Shown: piece by piece, positions 18,501-27,847 of the stretch
Position numbering within the stretch: the first letter of the stretch is position 1
Layout of the letters: every line of letters begins with the position of its first letter
Source: an uncultured Eubacteriales bacterium
GTDB lineage: Bacteria; Bacillota; Clostridia; Oscillospirales; Oscillospiraceae
Reading direction: 5' to 3'
Length of the DNA: 64,000 nucleotides
NCBI GenBank assembly: GCA_900545495.1
Contig: UQZJ01000015.1
Location: 1 to 64,000 of the forward strand
The notes under the pieces: model-generated
The model's database searches: none
The model's input: the letters and a program-made list of their open reading frames with translations, nothing else
Told to the model about the DNA's origin: nothing
Made by a program: the position numbers and the translations under genes

Positions 18501-18570
18501 GTCCACGCCCCTCGCAGAAGTCCCAAATTCTCCTGACGGGAAACCTGTGCATTTCTACACATTTTCCGTC

Positions 18571-18599
18571 TGGCGCAGAGGGGTATAACCGTGTATAAT
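18571..18599 (+). promoter_or_regulatory. Probable promoter of pyruvate carboxylase gene
   Basis: A perfect -10 TATAAT is at 18594-18599. The -35 position 17 bases upstream is a weak TGGCGC (18571-18576). The likely leader contains a small CCGTGCC/GGCACGG hairpin (about 18614-18630) before the AAGGAG at 18635. Confidence 0.5.
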
Positions 18600-18652
18600 G
18601 GAGAAAAACAAGACCGTGCCAGCGGCACGGCAGGAAGGAGCGAGACCGGCTT

Positions 18653-21600
18653 ATGCAGATCACACAGCTTAAAAAGGTACTGGTCGCCAACCGGGGCGAG
18701 ATCGCGGTGCGTATTTTCCGCGCCTGCCACGATCTGGGGCTTCACACCGTGGCCATCTATTCCAATGAGGATACCTATTCGCTGTTCCGCACCAAGGCGG
18801 ACGAGGCGTATCTGGTGGGTGAGAAGAAGTCGCCTCTGGGCGCTTATCTGGACATCCCCGGCATCATCGGCCTTGCCCGCCGCCGGGGCGTCACCGCCAT
18901 CCATCCCGGCTACGGCTTTCTGTCCGAGAACGCCGATTTTGCCCGGGCGTGCGAGGAAAACGGCATTCTGTTCGTGGGCCCGTCCGCCGATGTGCTGGCG
19001 AAGATGGGCGATAAGCTCAGTGCCAAGGAGATCGCCATCCAGTGCGGCGTACCCATCATCCCCGGCTGCACCGAGCCGCTGCGGGACGCCGACGACGCGC
19101 TGGAAAAGGCCGTCAGCTTCGGTTTCCCCGTGATCCTGAAGGCCGCCGCCGGCGGCGGCGGACGCGGTATGCGCCGCTGCGACCGGCCGGAGGAGGTCAA
19201 GACCGCCTATGAGCTGGTACACAGCGAGGCGGAGAAGTCCTTCGGCTGCGGCGACATCTTCATGGAGAAGTATCTGGAGGAGCCCAAGCACATCGAGGTG
19301 CAGATCCTGGCCGATCAGTACGGCAACGTCTACCATCTGGGCGAGCGTGACTGCTCCCTCCAGCGCCGGTATCAGAAGGTGGTGGAGTTTGCTCCCGCGT
19401 GGTCGGTACCCGAGGAGACGGTGGAGGCGCTGCGCCGTGACGCGGTGAAGATCGCCAAGTCCGTCCACTATGTCAGCGCCGGTACGGTGGAGTTTCTGGT
19501 GGACAAATCCGGGAACTACTACTTCATTGAGATGAACCCCCGCATTCAGGTGGAGCATACCGTCACGGAGATGGTCACCGGTGTGGATATCGTCCGCGCC
19601 CAGTTGCTCATCGCCGCCGGATATCCCCTGAGCTGCCCGGAGATCGGTCTGACGAAGCAGGAGGACGTGCATATCGACGGCTACGCCATCCAGTGCCGCG
19701 TCACCACGGAGGATCCCTCCAACAACTTTGCCCCCGATAACGGCAAGATCACGGCGTATCACTCCCCCGGCGGTTTCGGCGTCCGTCTGGACGGCGGCAA
19801 CGTGGGCGTTGGCACCGTCATCTCCCCGTACTACGACTCATTGCTGGTGAAGGTCACCAGCTGGGATCGCACCTTCGCCGCCGCCTGCCGCAAGTCCGCC
19901 CGCGCCATCAATGAGGTGCGCGTCCGTGGCGTCAAGACCAATATCCCCTTCGTCACCAATATTCTGGCACATCCGGTGTTCGTCAACGGCCAGTGCCACA
20001 CCAAGTTCATCGACGAGACGCCGGAGCTGTTCGAGATCATGGATTCCCGTGACCGCGCTACCCGCGTCCTGCGGTATATCTCCGAAATCCAGGTGGCCAA
20101 CCCCGATGCTGAGCGCCACCAGTACGACATCCCCCGCTTCCCGGAGGCCAAGGAGCCGCTGGGGCCCGGCCTCAAGCAGCTCTTGGATGCGGAGGGCCCC
20201 GAGGCGGTGAAAAACTGGGTGCTGGGGCAGAAGAAGCTGCTGCTCACCGACACCACCATGCGGGACGCCCATCAGAGCCTGCTGTCCACCCGTATGCGTA
20301 CCCGCGACATGGTCAAGGGCGCCGACGGTATGGCCGATATCCTGCGGGACTGCTTCTCGCTGGAGATGTGGGGCGGCGCCACCTTCGACGTGGCCTACCG
20401 CTTCCTCCACGAGTCCCCGTGGGAGCGCCTGCGCCTGCTGCGGGAGAAGATCCCCAACATCCCGTTCCAGATGCTGCTGCGCGGCTCCAATCTGGTGGGC
20501 TACGCCAACTATCCCGACAATCTGGTGCGCGCCTTCGTGGAGGAGGCCGCCCAGCGCGGCATCGACGTGTTCCGCGTCTTTGACTCCCTGAACTGGGTGC
20601 CGGGCATGGAGGTGGCCATGGAGGAGGTGCTCCGCCAGAACAAGCTGCTGGAGGCCACCATGTGCTACACCGGCGATATTCTGGACGAGACGAAGGACAA
20701 GTACACGCTGAAATATTATGTCAACCTCGCAAAGGAGCTGGAAAAGCGGGGCGCTCATATGCTGGCCATCAAGGATATGTCCGGCCTGTTGAAGCCCTAC
20801 GCCGCCAAGAAGCTGGTGACCACCCTGAAGCAGGAGGTGGGACTGCCCATCCACCTGCACACCCACGATACCACCGGCAATCAGGTGGCGGCGCTGCTGC
20901 TGGCTGCCGAGGCCGGGGTGGACGTGGTGGACGTGGCCTGCGCGCCGATGGCGGGGCTCACCAGCCAGCCGTCTCTGGACGCGGTGGTGGCCGCCCTCCA
21001 CGGCACGGAGCGCGACACCGGTCTTGACCTGCGCCGGGTGCAGGAGCTGAGCAACTACTGGGCGGACGTGCGCCTGCGGTACGAGAGCTTCGACCACGGC
21101 CTGAAGTCCTCCACCACCGATATCTACCGCTACGAGATCCCCGGCGGTCAGTACACCAATCTCCGCCCGCAGGTGGAGTCTCTGGGCCTCGGCGACCGGT
21201 TCGAGGAGGTCAAGGAGATGTACAAGACCGTCAACGATATGCTGGGCGACCCGGTGAAGGTCACGCCCTCGTCCAAGGTGGTGGGCGATCTGGCCATCTT
21301 CATGGTGCAGAACGACCTGACGCCGGAGAATATCGTCCGCCGCGGCGAGGCACTGGCGTTCCCCGATTCCGTGGTGTCCTACTTCAAGGGCATGATGGGT
21401 CAGCCCGCGTGGGGCTTCCCGAAGGAGCTGCAAAAAGTGGTGCTCAAGGGGGAGGAGCCCATCACCTGCCGTCCCGGCAAGCTGCTGCCCCCCGTGGACT
21501 TCGACAAGCTGCGCCATGAGGTGGAGCAGTTCCGCGACGACCCGGAGAAGAAGGATCTCATCTCCTACGCCATGTATCCCAAGGTCTATGAGGATTTCTG

Positions 21601-22075
21601 CCGTCACCGCAAGGAGTACGGCTACATCACCCGCATGGGCAGCCATGTGTTCTTCAACGGCATGGCGCTGGGCGAGACGAACAAGATCAACATCGAGGAC
21701 GGCAAGACACTGGTCATCAAGTATCTGGGTCTGGGCGACCGCAACAACGACGGTACCATCAACGTCCAGTTCGAACTGAACGGTATGCGCCGCGAGGTCA
21801 CCGTCCGCGACCCCCACGCCTCCGAGGAGACACGGCAGGCCACGCTGGCCGACGAGTCCGATCCCATGCAGGTGGGTACATCCATCCCCGGCATGGTGTC
21901 CAAGCTCTCGGTCAAGCAGGGCGACCATGTGGAGAAGGATCAGGTGCTGGCCGTCATCGAGGCCATGAAGATGGAGACTGCCATCACCGCCCGGGCCGCC
22001 GGTACGGTGAAGACCATCCGCGTCAAGGAGGGTCAGCCCGTCAAGGCCAAGGAGCTTCTGATGGTGCTGGAATAA
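18653..22075 (+). CDS. pyc: Pyruvate carboxylase
   Basis: 1140 aa, the usual length of single-chain pyruvate carboxylase. It carboxylates pyruvate to oxaloacetate using ATP, bicarbonate and biotin, in the cytoplasm. The N-terminal biotin carboxylase has a glycine-rich ATP loop (KAAAGGGGRGMRR) and EMNPRIQVEHTVTE. The central carboxyltransferase begins with TTMRDAHQSLLSTRMRT. The C-terminal biotinyl domain carries EAMKMETA, with Lys1106 as the biotin site. AAGGAG lies 12 bases before the ATG. It is a stand-alone gene with its own -10 element and terminator. A TTATGTCAAC motif lies inside it at 20716. Confidence 0.97.
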   Translation: MQITQLKKVLVANRGEIAVRIFRACHDLGLHTVAIYSNEDTYSLFRTKADEAYLVGEKKSPLGAYLDIPGIIGLARRRGVTAIHPGYGFLSENADFARACEENGILFVGPSADVLAKMGDKLSAKEIAIQCGVPIIPGCTEPLRDADDALEKAVSFGFPVILKAAAGGGGRGMRRCDRPEEVKTAYELVHSEAEKSFGCGDIFMEKYLEEPKHIEVQILADQYGNVYHLGERDCSLQRRYQKVVEFAPAWSVPEETVEALRRDAVKIAKSVHYVSAGTVEFLVDKSGNYYFIEMNPRIQVEHTVTEMVTGVDIVRAQLLIAAGYPLSCPEIGLTKQEDVHIDGYAIQCRVTTEDPSNNFAPDNGKITAYHSPGGFGVRLDGGNVGVGTVISPYYDSLLVKVTSWDRTFAAACRKSARAINEVRVRGVKTNIPFVTNILAHPVFVNGQCHTKFIDETPELFEIMDSRDRATRVLRYISEIQVANPDAERHQYDIPRFPEAKEPLGPGLKQLLDAEGPEAVKNWVLGQKKLLLTDTTMRDAHQSLLSTRMRTRDMVKGADGMADILRDCFSLEMWGGATFDVAYRFLHESPWERLRLLREKIPNIPFQMLLRGSNLVGYANYPDNLVRAFVEEAAQRGIDVFRVFDSLNWVPGMEVAMEEVLRQNKLLEATMCYTGDILDETKDKYTLKYYVNLAKELEKRGAHMLAIKDMSGLLKPYAAKKLVTTLKQEVGLPIHLHTHDTTGNQVAALLLAAEAGVDVVDVACAPMAGLTSQPSLDAVVAALHGTERDTGLDLRRVQELSNYWADVRLRYESFDHGLKSSTTDIYRYEIPGGQYTNLRPQVESLGLGDRFEEVKEMYKTVNDMLGDPVKVTPSSKVVGDLAIFMVQNDLTPENIVRRGEALAFPDSVVSYFKGMMGQPAWGFPKELQKVVLKGEEPITCRPGKLLPPVDFDKLRHEVEQFRDDPEKKDLISYAMYPKVYEDFCRHRKEYGYITRMGSHVFFNGMALGETNKINIEDGKTLVIKYLGLGDRNNDGTINVQFELNGMRREVTVRDPHASEETRQATLADESDPMQVGTSIPGMVSKLSVKQGDHVEKDQVLAVIEAMKMETAITARAAGTVKTIRVKEGQPVKAKELLMVLE
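20715..20725 (-). other. XerD-half-site-like motif (copy 1)
   Basis: ATTATGTCAAC on the plus strand, that is GTTGACATAAT on the minus strand. It lies in the coding sequence of pyruvate carboxylase, over codons for Y-Y-V-N. See the finding on the oriented motif array. Confidence 0.5.
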
Positions 22076-22087
22076 CATCTATACGAA

Positions 22088-22124
22088 CATCCCGCTGCGG
22101 GTACGCCCGCGGCGGGATGCTTTG
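22088..22124 (+). terminator. Terminator of pyc
   Basis: CATCCCGC (22088-22095) pairs with GCGGGATG (22112-22119), with an inner CGGG/CCCG stem. A short CTTTG follows. It lies 13 bases after the pyc stop. Confidence 0.75.
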
Positions 22125-22176
22125 CCTCGTCCATCCGCTATAACTGTGCAAAATTCGGGCAAAAGTGGAAAAGTGT

Positions 22177-22207
22177 TTGGTTTTTTCTGTGTCACATTCT
22201 GTATAAT
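22177..22207 (+). promoter_or_regulatory. Promoter of the YhgE/Pip operon
   Basis: A perfect -10 TATAAT is at 22202-22207. The best -35 candidate is TTGGTT at 22177-22182, with a 19-base spacer. The surrounding stretch is AT-rich compared with its flanks. The first gene starts at 22295. Confidence 0.6.
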
Positions 22208-22294
22208 GGAAAATGTCCCTTTTTGCGGACGGTTTAGGATCGGAACTATGTGATGTGCGGCGTGGAAAGCTCCCGCGCCGCTGACGGAGGACAT

Positions 22295-24364
22295 ATGCGA
22301 AATATCTGGAAGATATTCAAAACGGACATCCGCACGCTGAGCAAGTGCTTTTTTGCCAGCGTGGTGGTAGTGGCCATTGCCCTGCTGCCCAGCCTGTACG
22401 CATGGCTGAACATCTACTCCAACTGGGACCCCTACGGCAACACCGGCGGCATCTCCATCGCCGTGGCATCGCTGGACCGGGGCTACACCGACAACGGCGA
22501 GTACGTCAATAAGGGCCGGGACGTGCAGGAGGATCTGAAGACCTCCACCTCCATCAACTGGGTCATCGTGGACACGGAGCAGGAGGCGGTTGACGGCGTG
22601 TACGCCGGCGACTACTACGCCGCCGTGGTCATCGACGAGGACTTCTCCCGGAAGATGTACCGGATGTTCACGGACTGGACCGGCCAGCCCGCCATCACCT
22701 ACTATGAAAATGCCAAGAAGAATGCCGTGGCCACCAAGATCACCGACACGGCGGTGGAGACGCTGAAGCGCTCCATCAGCGAGAACTATCTGGAGGTGGT
22801 CATCAGCGGCATCATGGAGCAGAGCAATCTGCTGGCCGCCGATCTGACGGAGACCGACCCGGAGACCGCGGTGAAGGGCCTGCTGTACCAGACCCAGGAT
22901 GTGCTGTCCGGGTGCAGCCATATGATGGATGCCTTCCGCGCCGCCGGCGGCTCCGGCGGCATCTCCGCCGCCGATGCCGAGGCGCTGTCCTCCGCCATCG
23001 CCCATATCAACCAGAACCTGCCGGACGGCGAGGAGGTGGCGGACACTGCCGCAGCCATACAGCACGCGCTGTACACGGCGCTGGAGAAGGTGGAGCGTGC
23101 GCTGGACCGTTTTGAGCAGCAGCAGGACGACATCCACCTGCCGGAGATCCAGAAGCAGCTGGAGGAGGCCGCCGCCGAGATGGGCAAGCTCAGCGCACGG
23201 ATCAATACGCTGGCCGACCGGCTGGAGTCCACCGCCGTCTCCGGCACCCATCTGGTCACCGCGCAGGTCCAGCATCTCCGCGCGCTGGCTGACCGCTGCA
23301 CCGCCCTGCAGAAGAAGCTGAACGAGCTGGCTGCCGCCGACGATATCAGCGGCCTGCAAAGCGAATGCGACGCGCTGGTGGCCGCCATCCGCCAGATGAC
23401 CGCCCAGATCCCCGTCACAGAGCATGAGCTGCGGGATCAGCTGGATACGGTGGTGACGGATGTGTCCGACGCCATGGAGGGCGTGAAGGCGCTGTCCGGC
23501 GACGTCAAGGCCCTGCGGGGGGCGATGGCCAACACCACGCAGGCGCTGAGCACCACTATGGAGCTGCTGCGTCCGGCGGCGGAACGGATGGTCACGGCGT
23601 TGTCCGATACCATCGACAAGCTGGAGGGCGCCACCACCAGTGAGTATATCGATATGCTGCTGGCCATACTGGGCGGCGATCCCGCCGCGTACAGCCAGTA
23701 TTTCCCGGAGATGGTGCAGACCACGGTGAACAAGGTCTATCCCATCGAGAACTACGGCTCCGCCATGGCGCCGTTCTACACCACGCTGGCTATCTGGGTG
23801 GGCGGCGTCATCCTGTCGTCCATCGTGAAGATCCACGCCCGCACCGACGGGCTCATCGACCCCAGGCCGGCAGAGCTGTACTTCGGCCGGTACCTGTTCT
23901 TCTTCCTTATCAGCCAGATACAGGCGGCGGTGATCGTCACCGGCGACCTGTACCTGCTGAAGATACAATGCCTGAACCCGGGGCTGCTGTACCTGACGGC
24001 ATCTCTGACGGCCTTTACCTTCAGCCTGCTGATCTACTCCCTTGCCATCGCCTTCGGCGACGTGGGCAAGGCCGTGGTGGTGGTCATCATGGTCATGCAG
24101 ATCGCAGGCTCCTCCGGCACGTTCCCCATCGAGCTGCTGCCGGAGATCTATCAGAAAATCTACCGCTTCTTCCCGTTCCCCTATGCCATTGACGCCATGC
24201 GCGAGTGCATCTGCGGCCTGTACGGCGACTACTACATAACGCAGCTTGCGTTCCTGCTGCTGTTCGCCGTTGCCGCGCTGCTCATCGGACTGCTGGTGCG
24301 TCGTCCGCTCATGGGGCTGAACCACTTTATGGAGGAGAAGCTGGAGGAGACGGAGCTGCTGTGA
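22295..24364 (+). CDS. YhgE/Pip family membrane protein (first copy)
   Basis: 689 aa. The ATG at 22295 follows GGAGG and matches the start of the second copy (MRNIW); an upstream in-frame ATG at 22250 has no ribosome site. An N-terminal membrane helix ends in LLPSLYAWLNIYSNWDPYG, the family signature. A long extracytoplasmic region with coiled-coil heptads covers about 170-470. Five or six C-terminal membrane helices begin around residue 490. YhgE/Pip proteins include the phage-infection protein and are related to the type VII secretion component EsaA. The precise role is unknown. First gene of a three-gene operon with a paralogue 2.8 kb downstream. Confidence 0.9.
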   Translation: MRNIWKIFKTDIRTLSKCFFASVVVVAIALLPSLYAWLNIYSNWDPYGNTGGISIAVASLDRGYTDNGEYVNKGRDVQEDLKTSTSINWVIVDTEQEAVDGVYAGDYYAAVVIDEDFSRKMYRMFTDWTGQPAITYYENAKKNAVATKITDTAVETLKRSISENYLEVVISGIMEQSNLLAADLTETDPETAVKGLLYQTQDVLSGCSHMMDAFRAAGGSGGISAADAEALSSAIAHINQNLPDGEEVADTAAAIQHALYTALEKVERALDRFEQQQDDIHLPEIQKQLEEAAAEMGKLSARINTLADRLESTAVSGTHLVTAQVQHLRALADRCTALQKKLNELAAADDISGLQSECDALVAAIRQMTAQIPVTEHELRDQLDTVVTDVSDAMEGVKALSGDVKALRGAMANTTQALSTTMELLRPAAERMVTALSDTIDKLEGATTSEYIDMLLAILGGDPAAYSQYFPEMVQTTVNKVYPIENYGSAMAPFYTTLAIWVGGVILSSIVKIHARTDGLIDPRPAELYFGRYLFFFLISQIQAAVIVTGDLYLLKIQCLNPGLLYLTASLTAFTFSLLIYSLAIAFGDVGKAVVVVIMVMQIAGSSGTFPIELLPEIYQKIYRFFPFPYAIDAMRECICGLYGDYYITQLAFLLLFAVAALLIGLLVRRPLMGLNHFMEEKLEETELL

Positions 24365-24381
24365 AAGGAGGCGGATGTACC

Positions 24382-25119
24382 GTGACAACGGAAAGAGAAT
24401 ATCAGGAGCTGTACGATCGCCTGCTGGATGAGGTGAGAACGCTGCACAAGAACAACCGGCGGCGCATCCGCAACGGTATGCGGATGCTGCTGGTGGTGAC
24501 GGTAGGACTGATGCTGCTGATGTTTCTGGCGCAGGGCAACAAAGTGTTCACCCTGATGCTGTGGATCTTCTCCATGTTCGCCGTGGCGGCGTATCTGATC
24601 GCCGTGGAGTACGCGGACTATGAGCTGCAAAAGAAACTGGAGCAGATCACCCAGATGGAGCTGGAGAGCATGGGGGCGCTGCTGGAGCTGCCGGAGCTGC
24701 CCCGTATGCCGCGTCTGCCTGACCGGCGGTATCACGGCCGCCGGGAGGAGACCACGGCGAATATCGTGATCGAGTCCGAGCCCGTCTCCGCCGAGGACGC
24801 GCAGGAACCGCTGGCGGAGGAGAGCTACTCCGTGGAGGATATTTTGCAGGAGGTACACGGACAGACGCCGCAGGAGCAGAAGCCGCAGGAAACGCAGGAG
24901 CGTCAGGAGACGCAGGAAGCGCAGAACGTGCGGGAAGCGCAGAACGTGCAGAAAATGCCGCAGGGCGGCGCTGTTGACAGCGCGCAGCTGCTGGAGGACC
25001 TGCTGCGAGACCCGCAGAAGCTGGCGGGCGATCTGGAGCTGCTGACCCGTGCGCTGCAGGGACTGTCTGACGATCTGCGCCGCGCCGCGGCGCAGCAGCA
25101 GGAGGAGGGGGACAGATGA
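24382..25119 (+). CDS. Small two-helix membrane protein with Glu/Gln-rich tail
   Basis: 245 aa. The GTG at 24382 follows AAAGGAGG by 10 bases. A GTG at 24361 that overlaps the previous stop is the alternative. A basic N-terminal helix leads to two adjacent membrane segments (about 33-50 and 56-75), then a cytoplasmic charged region. This has a low-complexity Gln/Glu stretch (QEQKPQETQERQETQEAQ, about 175-195) and a final amphipathic helix. It lies between the two YhgE/Pip genes and overlaps the second by 4 bases, so it is probably a partner of one or both. No family was recognised. Confidence 0.75.
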   Translation: MTTEREYQELYDRLLDEVRTLHKNNRRRIRNGMRMLLVVTVGLMLLMFLAQGNKVFTLMLWIFSMFAVAAYLIAVEYADYELQKKLEQITQMELESMGALLELPELPRMPRLPDRRYHGRREETTANIVIESEPVSAEDAQEPLAEESYSVEDILQEVHGQTPQEQKPQETQERQETQEAQNVREAQNVQKMPQGGAVDSAQLLEDLLRDPQKLAGDLELLTRALQGLSDDLRRAAAQQQEEGDR

Positions 25120-27206
25120 GGAATATCTGGCGTATTTTCTGCGCCGATTGGAAGCGCCTGACTGCCAGCGTGGTGGCGGTGGTGGTCATGCTGGGGCTGT
25201 GTCTGGTACCCTGCCTGTACGCGTGGTTCAACATTCTGTCCAACTGGGATCCCTACGGCCCCGCCTCCACCGGCCGCATCAAGGTGGCGGTGGCCAGCGA
25301 GGACGACGGCTACGAGGTGCTGGGGCTCCACCTGAATATCGGCGAGCTGGTGCTGCAGGGGTTGGAGACCAATGACCAGATGGGCTGGGTCTTTGTGGAC
25401 GACGCCCAGACGGCGCTGGACGGCGTGAACGCCGGCGACTACTACGCCGCGCTGATCCTGCCGCCGGAGTTTACCGGCGACTTCGTCAGCATTCTGGAGG
25501 GCGACCTGCGCCATCCTGAGATCCAGTACTATGAAAACGAGAAAAAGAACGCCATTGCCCCTAAGATCACCGGCAAGGCCAAAACCGCCGTGCAGGAGGA
25601 GATCAACACCACCATTCTGGAGAAGGTGGCCGACGCCCTGACCACGGCAGGTTCCGTGTTCAAGGCCATGGGGCTTGACGGGCAGGACGTTGCCGACGAC
25701 CTGCTGGAGAAGTTGTCCTCTGCCCAGCAGGATATGGATCAGATGGCGGAGGTGTTCCGCTCTCTGCAAAATGTGATGGAGGGCGCCGGCAGCCTGCTGG
25801 CCGCCTCCGCCATCACCATCAGCGACGCACAGAGCACCATGAACAGCACCTCCGCTGCCGTCGGCAGCACCGTGCAGCTCATAGACACCGGGCTCGACGC
25901 GGCGGACGACACCTCAGACGACCTGCTGCAGGTGCTGAACACCGCCGACGCCGCGCTCTCCGAGCTGGAGGATATGCTCAACGGCGTGGACTTGACCCCC
26001 GCCGAGGATATCACCCACGAGAAGATCATTGCCCAGATCGACAAGGTGATCGCCGCACTGCAAAGGGTCTGCAACAGAACGGACGACGCCGTGCTGGTGG
26101 ACCGGCTGGAAGCCGCTATCGATCGGCTGGAGACGCTGAAAAGTGCCGTGGAGCAGTCCGGCCTGTCCCATGTACAGGACGAGCTGCGACAGGTGATCGA
26201 GGAGGTGCGCGAGCTGCTGCGTACCGCTGCCGTCAAGACCAATCAACAGGTCAACGCCTACATCCAAAAGGCCGGGGAGCGGGCGCAGTCCACCCTCGGC
26301 TCCGTGCAGGAGATCCTGACCGCTTCCTCCGGTGCATTGGGCGGCGTGTCCGGCACCCTGCGCTCCTATTCCAGCGCCATCTCCGCCGCCCAGCCTACGC
26401 TGGCTGCCAGCGTCACGCTGGCGGAGAGCGTATCCGGCTATCTGGCGGATATGGAGGAGGATGTTCGCCGCATCACCGACAGCGCCGCCTTCAAGCGCTT
26501 CGTAGAGCTGATGGCCAGCGATTCCGACAGCATGGCGGCGTATCTGGCATCTCCGGTGCAGATGAACACCCAGATCATCTACGAGATCAAGGACTACGGC
26601 GCCGCCATGTCCCCATACTATGTGATGCTGGCTCTGTTTGTGGGCAGCCTCCTGACGGCGGTGATGGTAAAGGTGCCGGTGACACAGCCAAAATTCCAGC
26701 CGTGCCGCGCAATCGAGCGGTATTTCGGCCGCTTCCTCACCTTCTTTTTCATGGCCATCGCGCAGGCGCTGGTGACGGCCTTCGGCTGTCTGCACTTTGT
26801 GGGCATGGAGGCGGCGGAGCCCGCGCTGTTCGTGCTGGCTTGCTGCATCTGCTCGTTGAACTTTGCCTTTATGAACTATGCGCTGGTCTACTCACTGGAC
26901 AACGTGGGACTTGCCATCTCTGTTATCATCATGGTGTTACAGGTGGCCGGCTCCGGCGGCTCCTACCCTATCGACGTGCTGCCTGCGCTGTTCCGAAGCC
27001 TGTATCCCTTCATGCCCTTCCACTACGGGATGGACATGATCCGGGAGACCATCGGCGGTATGTACGGCCAGACGTATCTGCACTGCGCACTGCTCCTGCT
27101 GGGGATGTGCGTGCTGTTCACCGTCTTCGGCCTGCTGGTCTACTATCCGGCCCGCAAGCTGAACGCGGTTATCGCCGCCAGTAAGGAGAAGTCCGGCATT
27201 ATGTAA
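25116..27206 (+). CDS. YhgE/Pip family membrane protein (second copy)
   Basis: 696 aa, ATG overlapping the previous TGA. Same layout as the gene at 22295: an N-terminal helix with LVPCLYAWFNILSNWDPYG, a long coiled extracytoplasmic region (about 170-460), and C-terminal membrane helices including FRSLYPFMPFHYGMDMIRET. The two copies are clearly paralogous but divergent in the middle region, which suggests two different subunits of one complex rather than a recent duplication. The stop codon lies inside the motif TTATGTAAAC at 27199. Confidence 0.9.
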   Translation: MRNIWRIFCADWKRLTASVVAVVVMLGLCLVPCLYAWFNILSNWDPYGPASTGRIKVAVASEDDGYEVLGLHLNIGELVLQGLETNDQMGWVFVDDAQTALDGVNAGDYYAALILPPEFTGDFVSILEGDLRHPEIQYYENEKKNAIAPKITGKAKTAVQEEINTTILEKVADALTTAGSVFKAMGLDGQDVADDLLEKLSSAQQDMDQMAEVFRSLQNVMEGAGSLLAASAITISDAQSTMNSTSAAVGSTVQLIDTGLDAADDTSDDLLQVLNTADAALSELEDMLNGVDLTPAEDITHEKIIAQIDKVIAALQRVCNRTDDAVLVDRLEAAIDRLETLKSAVEQSGLSHVQDELRQVIEEVRELLRTAAVKTNQQVNAYIQKAGERAQSTLGSVQEILTASSGALGGVSGTLRSYSSAISAAQPTLAASVTLAESVSGYLADMEEDVRRITDSAAFKRFVELMASDSDSMAAYLASPVQMNTQIIYEIKDYGAAMSPYYVMLALFVGSLLTAVMVKVPVTQPKFQPCRAIERYFGRFLTFFFMAIAQALVTAFGCLHFVGMEAAEPALFVLACCICSLNFAFMNYALVYSLDNVGLAISVIIMVLQVAGSGGSYPIDVLPALFRSLYPFMPFHYGMDMIRETIGGMYGQTYLHCALLLLGMCVLFTVFGLLVYYPARKLNAVIAASKEKSGIM

Positions 27207-27208
27207 AC
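27198..27208 (-). other. XerD-half-site-like motif (copy 2)
   Basis: ATTATGTAAAC on the plus strand, identical to the XerD arm of the Bacillus subtilis dif site. It contains the TAA stop of the second YhgE/Pip gene. Confidence 0.55.
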
Positions 27209-27229
27209 ATCTGTCTTATGGCAGCAAAA

Positions 27230-27257
27230 GAGCCGCCGCCCGAATGGGCGGCGGCTC
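27230..27257 (-). terminator. Terminator between YhgE/Pip operon and XRE gene
   Basis: GAGCCGCCGCCC and GGGCGGCGGCTC form a 12-bp stem with a GAAT loop. The T-rich side (CTTTTGCTG) is on the minus strand, so it best serves the minus-strand XRE gene. It may also stop plus-strand transcription. Confidence 0.75.
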
Positions 27258-27302
27258 ACGGCGCTTATGCTTTATAAAAATCGAATATCTATCCGGCAGG
27301 TG

Positions 27303-27623
27303 TCATTCCTTATCCTTACAGCGGTCGTACTCCACCTGCATCACGGAGGATATGGTATGCCGGCCGTAGTCATCCAGCTTGGCATACTGGGTCAGCAGCT
27401 TCTCGGTGTCGTCCGTCAGGTACAGGGCGGCGTCGTCGGACATGGCCTTAATGCCCAGGATCTTGCAGATGCGCATCACCGTGTCGAAGGAGGAACCGCC
27501 GACACCGTTGTGCAGGGCGCTGTTGATGGTGGACAGAGGTATATCCACCGCGAAGGCGAACTGCCGCACGCTCCGATACTGCCGTGTGATCTCGTCTCGA
27601 ACCAGCTTTGTAAGATTATCCAT
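27303..27623 (-). CDS. XRE-type helix-turn-helix regulator
   Basis: 106 aa. The ATG at 27623 is chosen because GAGG lies 7 bases upstream and a strong promoter sits directly before it; the open frame continues to 27719 without support. The N-terminal region (about 14-65) has a lambda-repressor-like HTH with FAVDIPLSTINSALHNGVGG. The C-terminal 40 residues are a short helical extension that may allow dimerisation. It is the only minus-strand gene in the first 30 kb. Its target is unknown; the divergent YihY-family gene is the nearest candidate. Confidence 0.85.
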   Translation of the reverse strand: MDNLTKLVRDEITRQYRSVRQFAFAVDIPLSTINSALHNGVGGSSFDTVMRICKILGIKAMSDDAALYLTDDTEKLLTQYAKLDDYGRHTISSVMQVEYDRCKDKE

Positions 27624-27670
27624 ATCAGAACCTCGCTTTTCTGTAAAGAATTTCCAATTGCGATGCAAAG

Positions 27671-27699
27671 AGTATAGCACGAATTTCCGCATAAGCCAA
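27671..27699 (-). promoter_or_regulatory. Promoter of the XRE regulator
   Basis: On the minus strand: -35 TTGGCT (27699-27694), a 17-base spacer, and -10 TATACT (27676-27671). The expected start point is about 40 bases upstream of the ATG. The region is AT-rich. Confidence 0.8.
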
Positions 27700-27847
27700 T
27701 AGGAAAAGTGAAAATTCACAAAAAAATAATAAAATCCAAATTAGAAATTATGCAGGCGCTGTGCATAGCGGGAGCCGACCGCCACAAATACCCCTTTTAA
27801 TTTACGGCGCACTGTGTTACAATAAAATTTCGGAGGGAACTCTGTTT

